Origin: Clostridiaceae bacterium
GTDB taxonomy: Bacteria; Bacillota; Clostridia; Lachnospirales; Lachnospiraceae
Direction of reading: 5' to 3'
Length of the DNA stretch: 64,000 nucleotides
NCBI GenBank assembly: GCA_910575435.1
Contig: CAJTGI010000004.1
Span: forward strand, 267,095-331,094
Shown here: piece after piece, positions 37,438 to 44,903 of the stretch
Numbering within the stretch: the first letter of the stretch is position 1
How the letters are laid out: each line of letters opens with the position of its first letter
The notes under the pieces: model-generated
Told to the model about the DNA's origin: nothing
Database searches by the model: none
What the model saw: the letters and a program-made list of their open reading frames with translations, nothing else
Translations under genes and position numbers: made by a program

Positions 37438-38112
37438 TCATCCTCCATGTGATTTTATTTTCTCTTTTATCTCCCGAACCAGTTGCTGCACTCTGGAAGC
37501 CGGGTACATTTCCGACGGCTTCCGCATTCCATCCTCCACGCATTTTCTATATTTCTGTTCTGCCAATCGAATTGCCGCTTGTTCATCCCCATGATTCATC
37601 AATTTTCGATAAATATCCTCATCATTTTTATGATATTTCTGTCCCGTGACCTTCTTATATTTTTCTGCAAACTGTTCACAACATCTATAAGATTCCATGA
37701 TGACTGGCATTTCTCCAAAATAAGCATACATCCATATTTCAAAGCACGGATTGGACCACCCGGCACCCACGCCACTTTTCTCCGCCAACTTAATAATTTT
37801 ATCAAAATCCTTTACCTGATCCCTGTCAAAAACAATCCAGGGAATGCGTGGCTGGGATTCCTTCCCAGCCAAATCCAAAGCTTTTTCCACAAGTTTCTCA
37901 GTTTTCGCATTTTCCACTTTGATCACCAGGTGGCCCTTTAACTTCTCCGGCATAGCATCGCGCAATCCAAAAAAATAATTCTCTTCCGTCTCCTTCGTAT
38001 CCGTCACAATCAGATAATAGCCAAGTTCAGGAATCCTAGAATCAACCTTCTTATTCCTGTCTTTCCTCCTCCCAGCCCTGGCATCACTGGGTCTCCTTCC
38101 GCTTTTGCCCAT
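37438..38112 (-). CDS. rloB: RloB-like TOPRIM-fold protein
   Basis: 224 aa. A basic N-terminus (KSGRRPSDARAGRRKDRNKK) leads into YYLIVTDTKETEENYF (about 32-47), equivalent to the IVxEGxxTExxYF motif of RloB proteins. The acidic DRD follows at 96-98 (PWIVFDRDQ), then SNPCFEIWMYAYF, the SNPxFExWLLxHF-like RloB signature. These suggest an OLD/TOPRIM-like metal-dependent nuclease fold. The first acidic motif departs from the usual EG. The gene overlaps the RloA-like ATPase gene by about 29 bases, and the effector gene begins 19 bases downstream. Confidence 0.82.
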   Translation of the reverse strand: MGKSGRRPSDARAGRRKDRNKKVDSRIPELGYYLIVTDTKETEENYFFGLRDAMPEKLKGHLVIKVENAKTEKLVEKALDLAGKESQPRIPWIVFDRDQVKDFDKIIKLAEKSGVGAGWSNPCFEIWMYAYFGEMPVIMESYRCCEQFAEKYKKVTGQKYHKNDEDIYRKLMNHGDEQAAIRLAEQKYRKCVEDGMRKPSEMYPASRVQQLVREIKEKIKSHGG

Positions 38113-39400
38113 CCTCTTCCGTTCTCCCTTTCAACATTGTCATTGGTTTCAGCGCGGGAATGGCTCCGTAATTCCCTGTGAGGTACTTTTTGGCAAATGC
38201 CTCGTCCCTGCGCACTTTATTTCCTTCTTCATCCTGAAATTCCACAAGAGAGTATAATTCAGACACTCCATTTTTCTTCTTATTGACCATCCATATTTCA
38301 TCCCTGCGCAGCAAATCATTAGAAAATTGCCAGATATCGTGTGTAGTAAATATAATCTGAGCATTGTTCGTATTAATTTCCGGAGATAGGAAGGTCAATA
38401 TGATATTTCGCACCAATAACGGATGCAGCCTGCTATTCAGTTCATCAATAACCAAAGTCGCGCCACGTTCCAATACGCTTTTTAATGGCGGGTATAATGT
38501 AAACATTTTCAATGTCCCGCTAGATTCACCCATTAGCGGAATATTGGCCACCTTCTCGCTATCTGCCATTTTATGGAGCGTATTAATTCTATATCGCTTT
38601 CTTCCATCCTCTTCATCCTCCCGGACGATTTCCTCCACGTCAAACCCCCGGATTGCATCATCAAATGACGCAAAATACTCTACGATATTATTTTGCACTT
38701 CCTTGCTAGTGGTAAAATTTTTTGGAAGTCTTTTTGACAAAAAATAATTTTCTCTCGGATTGCCAAAATCCACAATGGCATTATCCAAAAACCAATTCCT
38801 GACTTTTTTCAATTTGTCTATCTGAAGTTTTGCCCCAAGGGAAACAATTAAAGTTTCTTTATTTAGGGCTGATTTGATATTATCTATATGGTTTTTATCA
38901 AAACCATTCATCTCCAATTCTTCACCCTTTTTCCTATAAAATATCGTCCTATAGTTGTTCCTTGCAGTTTTTGCCTTGGAATACAGCCATTCCTCCACCA
39001 CCTCGCAATCCTTTAGAGAAAACCCATATTGATATACCCTTCCTGTATTCTCTGCATGATCCACATAAAATACTTCAAAAGATGTCTCCTCGTCTCTGCT
39101 TTTTTCGTCATATAAAAAAAATGGGGCTTTTGCATGGCTATCTTCCGTCTTTTCATATGTTTCATCTGTATCTCCAAATCCAAAAGACCTAGCAACATAG
39201 TAAGTCATATACGCAAATGCATCAAATACATTTGATTTGCCGCTGGCATTTGCCCCATAAATTGCCGCAACTTTTAAGAATTTGTCATTGGCAGTTTCCA
39301 CAACATGATCTTCATGCTCTTTAATACGAGTTGCTGATAAATCCAAGGAAACTTCATCCCGAAAGGATTTAAAATTTTTAAAATTAAACTGTATTAGCAT
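38084..39400 (-). CDS. rloA: RloA-like AAA15-family ATPase
   Basis: About 438 aa. Walker A GANASGKSN (49-57 in AAIYGANASGKSNVFDAF), the preceding MLIQFNFKNFKSFRDEV start and the C-terminal LVIDELNSRLHPLL Walker B followed by IIFTTHDIWQFS identify an OLD/AAA15 ABC-type ATPase. RloA is the usual partner of RloB, and similar ATPase-TOPRIM pairs (PARIS AriA/AriB) are anti-phage modules triggered by phage proteins. The start at 39400 has GGAG 6 bases upstream; an ATG one codon earlier is also possible. It is the first gene of the five-gene operon and directly follows a strong promoter. Confidence 0.85.
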   Translation of the reverse strand: MLIQFNFKNFKSFRDEVSLDLSATRIKEHEDHVVETANDKFLKVAAIYGANASGKSNVFDAFAYMTYYVARSFGFGDTDETYEKTEDSHAKAPFFLYDEKSRDEETSFEVFYVDHAENTGRVYQYGFSLKDCEVVEEWLYSKAKTARNNYRTIFYRKKGEELEMNGFDKNHIDNIKSALNKETLIVSLGAKLQIDKLKKVRNWFLDNAIVDFGNPRENYFLSKRLPKNFTTSKEVQNNIVEYFASFDDAIRGFDVEEIVREDEEDGRKRYRINTLHKMADSEKVANIPLMGESSGTLKMFTLYPPLKSVLERGATLVIDELNSRLHPLLVRNIILTFLSPEINTNNAQIIFTTHDIWQFSNDLLRRDEIWMVNKKKNGVSELYSLVEFQDEEGNKVRRDEAFAKKYLTGNYGAIPALKPMTMLKGRTEEDGQKRKETQ

Positions 39401-39441
39401 CATATACTCCTTTTCCGGCTTATTATAAGGCTTATTATTAT

Positions 39442-39469
39442 ATTATATACATTTTCCTCAAAAAAACAA
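39442..39469 (-). promoter_or_regulatory. Promoter of the five-gene defence operon
   Basis: TTGTTT (39464-39469), a 16-base spacer and TATAAT (39442-39447) lie 41 bases before the rloA-like ATG. A palindromic AATCTA...TAGATT (39484-39507) just upstream could be an operator for the neighbouring XRE regulator. The rest of the 39404-39873 gap holds only the hairpin at 39601-39640. Confidence 0.6.
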
Positions 39470-39600
39470 CGCTGAATTTAAGCAATCTATAAATTTATAT
39501 GTAGATTTATAATTATTTTCCAAATATTAATGTATCGAATTATATTTTACAGATATCAGCGTGCACTTTCATCCGGTAATGTTTTTTGCATTATCACAAA

Positions 39601-39640
39601 ACTTAGCGGCTCCCTGGCACAACCAAGAGAGCCGCTAAGT
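39601..39640 (-). terminator. Hairpin terminator between the XRE gene and the defence operon
   Basis: A 12-bp perfect stem ACTTAGCGGCTC/GAGCCGCTAAGT is followed on the minus strand by TTTTG. It should insulate the defence operon from the regulator transcript, although it lies 230 bases past the regulator's stop. Confidence 0.65.
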
Positions 39641-39873
39641 AATGCAGGCATCCGCCCATTTCTCATTTGTATTTTTTCCCGCCCTTCAATGAATGGGGCC
39701 CTTTTTCTTCCGTATCCCAACCTGAACATATTCCAACCACAGATATCCAATCATAAAAATCCATTATCAAAATCACGTGCCTTATCTCTGTTCCGTCCCT
39801 ATCATATAGCATCTTCGTTCTGTCGGCCCTGCTTTCGCAGCAAGCCTCTCTACCCTTTTATCACGTATTCATC

Positions 39874-40242
39874 CTATCTTTGCATTTTCTTATTCGCCAT
39901 AAAATAAAAAATATGCTCCAGCAATGCCCTATCCTGAGGGCTGACATCCCCAACGAAAAATTTCTCCTCCCCCTGAGTTGTCCCTTCCGAGGAAGAAGAA
40001 TCCTGCCCCGCGTCATCTCTAACATATGCCCCCGCCAAAATTTCATTCGGTGATGCACCTGTCACAGAGCATATTTTCAGAAGCAAATCCAGAGATAGTT
40101 CCGCAGAACCGCTCTCCACATGGGCAATCCCATTCTTAGCAGTACCTGTTAGTTCTGCCAGTTTCGCCAGGCTCATGCCGCATTGCTGACGCGCCGCACT
40201 GATATTGCAACCTATCGCATTCCTTTTCCTTTCTTCCAGCAT
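39874..40242 (-). CDS. XRE-family helix-turn-helix regulator
   Basis: About 122 aa. An N-terminal Cro/C1-type HTH (about 8-62; ISAARQQCGMSLAKLAELTG, then ELSLDLLLKICSVTGASPNE) is followed by an acidic Ser/Thr/Glu-rich tail of about 60 residues. The start at 40242 has GGAGG 9 bases upstream. It lies immediately upstream of the defence operon on the same strand, the usual place for a regulator of such systems, but a terminator hairpin lies between. Its operator may be the AT-rich palindrome at 39484-39507. Confidence 0.8.
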   Translation of the reverse strand: MLEERKRNAIGCNISAARQQCGMSLAKLAELTGTAKNGIAHVESGSAELSLDLLLKICSVTGASPNEILAGAYVRDDAGQDSSSSEGTTQGEEKFFVGDVSPQDRALLEHIFYFMANKKMQR

Positions 40243-40505
40243 ATAGATTTCCCTCCATTCCCACAAGAATCCACAATTCTTCTCTTATATTCTCCAAAAT
40301 ATGAATAAAATTCGTACAAGCAAGCCGCTATCTTTAGAAAGTCAACACGCAATTCCCCTTCACAAAATGAAAACCATTATACAAATAAAATGAGGTGAAA
40401 TAAATTCAGATCCAAGAACTTGTTGTACACAATATGTATCGGATATACAGGCAAAAGTATTAATAGTCATGTTCTATATTTTTATCTGTCAGCCCTCTTT
40501 TTAAA

Positions 40506-40533
40506 AAAGGACAACGATGAAACGCTGTCCTTT
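40506..40533. terminator. Hairpin with A/T-rich flanks, probable terminator
   Basis: AAAGGACA (40506-40513) pairs with TGTCCTTT (40526-40533). It lies in the 375-base gap between cheV and the XRE gene, which also holds a TCACATATGTGA palindrome near 40556-40567 and is otherwise featureless. Confidence 0.55.
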
Positions 40534-40618
40534 GAATCCTGTCGGCCACTCCGACTCACATATGTGACAGGAACTCATGCCTTTCCATCTTTCCCATAGA
40601 AAAGCAAAATACATTCCC

Positions 40619-41527
40619 TTAATCTTCCCCTAAAATAATCTTATCCAAATGCTGAATAAACGCTCCAAATTCATTCTTGGACAACTGGGCAGATGCCCCA
40701 AGCCTTTCCCCCTTCTTTCTCATCTGCTCATTAATCAGCGAGGAGAATATAATTACCGGAATATGCTTCAATTCCGAATCCTCTTTCATCATGCGGAGAA
40801 GCCGATGCCCATCCATCTGGGGCATCTCAATATCCGTCACCACGCATTTCACATTTTTCTCCAACGTGCCATTTTCCTTATACTGGCTCAATGCCTCCCA
40901 AAGTTCCAAGCCATTGTTGTAAGGTACCACATTCATATAGCCAGCCTTGCTCAGCCCCTCGAAAATCATAGTGCTCAACAGCTGGGAATCCTCGGCATAG
41001 AGAATCGGCGCATTGCATGACTGCCTCTTTCCTAATTTATCCACGTCAGCCACGTTGATACCCACCTCTGGCGTAATATCCGCTACGATTTTCTCAAAGT
41101 CCAGCAAAATCACCAACTTCTCGTCCAAATTTACAATGCCCGTGGCCACGCTGGAACTTGCACTGTTCACCATGCTGTCCGGCTTGATAATGGAAGACCA
41201 GTTCACCCTGTGGATTCCCACCACGCCATGTACGTGGAAGCCAGCATTCAGCCCATTAAAATTGGTAATCAGGAACATGTCCTGCTTGCTGTCAACTCTC
41301 TCCTCCATCCCCAGGCATCTTGCCAGATTGATAATGGAAATCGTCTCTCCTCTCGTGGTAAACGCTCCCTCCACAAAGGGGTGGGCATTGGGAATCGGGG
41401 TCAGGGGATTGTATATAAGAATCTCCTGGATTTTAGCCACATTGATGCCATAATAATTCCCGCTCACCATAAATTCCAAAATTTCCAATTCATTTGTCCC
41501 GCTCTCCAATAAAATCTTTGTATCCAT
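40619..41527 (-). CDS. cheV: CheV chemotaxis coupling/response protein
   Basis: About 302 aa. The N-terminal CheW domain (ELEILEFMVSGNYYGINVAK ... TTRGETISIINLARCLGM) is joined to a C-terminal receiver domain with the phospho-Asp in VKCVVTDIEMPQMDGH and Lys near the end (SAQLSKNEFG). CheV couples chemoreceptors to CheA and is tuned by phosphorylation. The start at 41527 has GGAGGAG directly upstream at good spacing; the in-frame ATG at 41566 is less likely. No other chemotaxis or flagellar genes are in the window, so it is an orphan here. Confidence 0.9.
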   Translation of the reverse strand: MDTKILLESGTNELEILEFMVSGNYYGINVAKIQEILIYNPLTPIPNAHPFVEGAFTTRGETISIINLARCLGMEERVDSKQDMFLITNFNGLNAGFHVHGVVGIHRVNWSSIIKPDSMVNSASSSVATGIVNLDEKLVILLDFEKIVADITPEVGINVADVDKLGKRQSCNAPILYAEDSQLLSTMIFEGLSKAGYMNVVPYNNGLELWEALSQYKENGTLEKNVKCVVTDIEMPQMDGHRLLRMMKEDSELKHIPVIIFSSLINEQMRKKGERLGASAQLSKNEFGAFIQHLDKIILGED

Positions 41528-41742
41528 ACGCTCCTCCATTCTCTGTATAAAGGGCACCTGTTCCACCGATGCCCCCTACGATCTCTTATTACCCATTTTA
41601 CTATATGAACCCTTGATTTGCAAGATGCTGAACAAAAAAATGGAATCAGCCTACACAGAACAAAAAAACGAAATCAGCCTACATTAATTGTTGTCATTAC
41701 ACTGTATTATGCATATAGAAGATAATTTCCCATTACCCTACG

Positions 41743-42210
41743 TTACATTCGACCGTGAATCGTAGCAACAGATTCCACACGTTTTACCCTCGTCTTGAAA
41801 ACCCATCTCTTGGTACTGATGTAATTTACAATGGAAAGGATCACGCATACCGTAACTTTGGCCTCCAATCCCTCCACGCCAAAGAGAGGCCCGTCCATGC
41901 CCAGCGCATACAGTTGGGGCTGCAGGACGATCTCCAGCATCCCTGTGACGCCCCTGGCAGTCACGAAGGAAATAAACTCCTTTGCCACAATACCCTTGTC
42001 AAAACTCCTGCTCTCGAACACGAACAATTTGTTCATCAAAAAGGTGACCAGCGTGGTCAGCCCCCAAGAAAAAGCATTGGCAAAAAACATGGGCATCCAT
42101 GTTATCAAATCTGAATAGGCAATCCAATTAAAGAAAGTCATGGATACGCCCACCGCAATATAGAGCAAAAGTTCTTTATGTCTCTCAACCCATCGGTTCT
42201 CTCTCATCAT
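41743..42210 (-). CDS. GtrA-family membrane protein
   Basis: 155 aa with four predicted transmembrane helices (LLLYIAVGVSMTFFNWIAYS; FFANAFSWGLTTLVTFLMNK; a third around 85-105; TVCVILSIVNYISTKRWVF). The motif FLMNKLFVFESRSFDK and the final NYISTKRWVF are typical of GtrA/DPMS-related flippases that move polyprenyl-linked sugars in wall or polysaccharide modification. The last codons (VATIHGRM) are encoded by a sequence like the TATTCACAG repeat, so the C-terminus may have been altered by repeat invasion. Confidence 0.87.
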   Translation of the reverse strand: MMRENRWVERHKELLLYIAVGVSMTFFNWIAYSDLITWMPMFFANAFSWGLTTLVTFLMNKLFVFESRSFDKGIVAKEFISFVTARGVTGMLEIVLQPQLYALGMDGPLFGVEGLEAKVTVCVILSIVNYISTKRWVFKTRVKRVESVATIHGRM

Positions 42211-42464
42211 TTCACCCCGTTTCTTCTAAACTCTGAAATCTTCTATCGTATATTTCAAATGTCATCTAGTGATTTTCAAATTTTCAAAGCAGGAAGTTCG
42301 CTCACATACCCTGAAAACTTTTCACCTTTGCCATTATACACGGAATGAAATAAAATACCATCCAAATAAAATCCATGAAACACAAGAAATTTGTCATATA
42401 TCCACAATGGAATTTACAAATTAATCCACATGATTCGTCAAAAAGAACTTGGGCTCTGAAGTCC

Positions 42465-44816
42465 TCAGATTAATCCGCGGTTCTTTGCCTCATTCACTGC
42501 GGAAGCCTTCCCGCTGACCCCCAGCTTCCGATATGTCTCCTTGCTGTGATATTTCACCGTACTGCTGGTAATATGCAGAAACTCCGCAATTTCGTCCACC
42601 CGATATCCTTCTGCCTGCAGGCGGAGAATATTTAACGCATTATCCGACAGAACAATATCCCCCTCCGTCTTTTTCTTCAAATACGCCGGATACTGACTCT
42701 CCATTTTCCTGCACTCTCTGAAAACCTGGCTGCGGTATCCTTCGTCCTGCCATGTACAATCCCCTTCTTTCAGCAATTTTAGAATCGCCCCGCCCTCCCT
42801 GGAAAACACCCTGACAAAGCGATATTCCTCTGCCCGCTCAATGCATTCCTGCAAAAGCAGCTCCCACCCGCTCTGTTTCATTCTGTATTTTACCACGGCA
42901 AGGAGCAGCATGGATTCTATGGCAACATAATTTCGCTTCTGTTTTTCTGCATAATAGAGCATCTTCTGCAGCAAGCCGTATGCTTTATCATACCTTCCAA
43001 ATTGGATATATGCCCGAATCTTTGTAAGATAGCGAAACCGTTCCAGGGAACAGAACTCTTTATTTTCATCCGGGGATTCTTCCATCCACGCAAGAATCTG
43101 GGGAGTTTTTCCCTGATAAAATGCAACCCGGCAGCTAAACGCCCGCAGGTTAGGCAGAAGCTGGGGCACTTCTTTTTCTGCCCTCTGCCTGAAACTCTCC
43201 AAAATATCCTGGGCATCCTCCGCATACCCATTCAGCACAGATAGCCATACCAAAATCCCCACCGCCACGAATACCTGCTCCATCTTGCCACCGGCCTCCG
43301 CCTGCATGCGCCCCTTTTCCGCAAGAGATACAATCTTGCCGCTATTCAGCCCCTTTTCAAAATAACTCTCCGCAAGGGCAATGCTTACCAGCCCTTTCCC
43401 ATACTTTCCAAGCACAAATTCCACAAGTTTTCCCACGCTGGCCGCCAATTCTTGATCCTTTTTGCTCCACTCGCAGAAATCCTTGCCTCCATTCATCATG
43501 GATGGCAGATTGGATGTCACCGAAAATTCCGGCAGCGTAGCCTTTCCCCCTCTCAGCAGGGTTCCGGCATTCCTAAGTAAATCTACCATCTGCACCGTGC
43601 CCCTGTGGGGCAGCCCGATATCCAGGTAGAGAAGCCTGTTCTTTGCCTCCCTTTTCGCCCTTCCCTCATTTTCTGCTGCAAACTTCTCCAGCAAGTGATA
43701 CCACCGCTCGCTTTCCTCCTCGTTCATCAGAATCGACTGCAGCATGCTCATGCCCGCCATCAGCACAGGGCTGGTACAGATGGATTCCTCGGGCAGCATC
43801 AGATAATACCGGCGAAGTTCAAAATAATGACCTACAGCCGGATTCTGCCTGGCATTGGCAACAAGCAGACGCAGAATGCCTTTCTCATCCCCTCCTGCTT
43901 CATACATCTTAAGGGCATTGGGAATATCTCCACGCATTTCATACATATGTCCGGTATTGTAATAGATGCGGGCCATCTGCCCCATATCCACCTTCCTCTC
44001 CAGAATCATATGCATGGATTTCTTCAAAATGGGATTGTATTCATACATCCCATCTTTTTCTTTCAAAAAGTTACCCATTTCCAGCATTTTCTTTATAAGC
44101 GGCTGAACGTTCCCCCTGCCGGTAATCATCTGCGCCATCCTGATATCAAATCGCTCCACCACGGCCAGTTCCATCAAAAATTCCTGTATTTCTCCATCCC
44201 ACTGGTTATAGACGTGCAGAAAAAATTCCCACATATTATTCGCCGCTTGTTCCACATCTCCCCCCGCCAATGCCACAAATCGCATAAACAAAGGATTGCC
44301 GCCTCCTATCTGCCAGGTCTTCCCGGCCTGCTCCTGAGACAGGTTGATATTCCATTTTTCAAAATAAAGTTCCTGGTCACACTGGTCAAGCAGCAAGTCA
44401 TCCTCTGTTATGATAAAAAATATGCTGTCCACGTGGAGGGATATAAGCCATTGGGGAATGGCGCAGCGGGATATCAGCACAAGCCAAATATTTCTATGCC
44501 GCATCAGCGAGCGGAGCATGTTGGCATACTCTTCCCTCTTCCCGTAATCCATAATGCAATACAGGTCATCAATCACGATCGTATGAGGTTTGCCATCCTC
44601 CGGTATGACGATCTGGTCTGCATCCGTTTCCTCTGCAGAATAATAATAATAGTTCTTCCGGCCGAGCGCATGCTTTGCAAGCGCGGTTTTGCCAATCCCC
44701 ATAATGCCGTACAAATAGATGTTCTGATGCAATTCCTGCGCCAGCTTAAACTTTTTCTTAGCCCGTTTTGGAGGAACATATCTCCCATCCCCGCCGTCTC
44801 CCTTTTTTATCATCAT
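42465..44816 (-). CDS. STAND-type ATPase with C-terminal LuxR helix-turn-helix (MalT-like)
   Basis: 783 aa. The N-terminal NTPase has a P-loop GIMGIGKTAL (about 37-46) and Walker B TIVIDDLYC. A long helical middle (about 270-690) resembles TPR-like repeats. The C-terminal LuxR HTH is LSDNALNILRLQAEGYRVDE ... ITSSTVKYHSKETYRKLGV. This is the plan of LAL/MalT regulators, in which an inducer triggers ATP-dependent oligomerisation. GGGGG lies 7 bases before the ATG. It is directly downstream of the two giant secreted-protein genes, which makes them candidate targets. The inducer is unknown. Confidence 0.87.
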   Translation of the reverse strand: MMIKKGDGGDGRYVPPKRAKKKFKLAQELHQNIYLYGIMGIGKTALAKHALGRKNYYYYSAEETDADQIVIPEDGKPHTIVIDDLYCIMDYGKREEYANMLRSLMRHRNIWLVLISRCAIPQWLISLHVDSIFFIITEDDLLLDQCDQELYFEKWNINLSQEQAGKTWQIGGGNPLFMRFVALAGGDVEQAANNMWEFFLHVYNQWDGEIQEFLMELAVVERFDIRMAQMITGRGNVQPLIKKMLEMGNFLKEKDGMYEYNPILKKSMHMILERKVDMGQMARIYYNTGHMYEMRGDIPNALKMYEAGGDEKGILRLLVANARQNPAVGHYFELRRYYLMLPEESICTSPVLMAGMSMLQSILMNEEESERWYHLLEKFAAENEGRAKREAKNRLLYLDIGLPHRGTVQMVDLLRNAGTLLRGGKATLPEFSVTSNLPSMMNGGKDFCEWSKKDQELAASVGKLVEFVLGKYGKGLVSIALAESYFEKGLNSGKIVSLAEKGRMQAEAGGKMEQVFVAVGILVWLSVLNGYAEDAQDILESFRQRAEKEVPQLLPNLRAFSCRVAFYQGKTPQILAWMEESPDENKEFCSLERFRYLTKIRAYIQFGRYDKAYGLLQKMLYYAEKQKRNYVAIESMLLLAVVKYRMKQSGWELLLQECIERAEEYRFVRVFSREGGAILKLLKEGDCTWQDEGYRSQVFRECRKMESQYPAYLKKKTEGDIVLSDNALNILRLQAEGYRVDEIAEFLHITSSTVKYHSKETYRKLGVSGKASAVNEAKNRGLI

Positions 44817-44903
44817 CCTGCATCCCCCCTTTCAATACATCGCCATCCAAACTGCGTTGAAACTATTTACGGTTCCTATAAAATAATTATTTCTCATAAT
44901 CCA

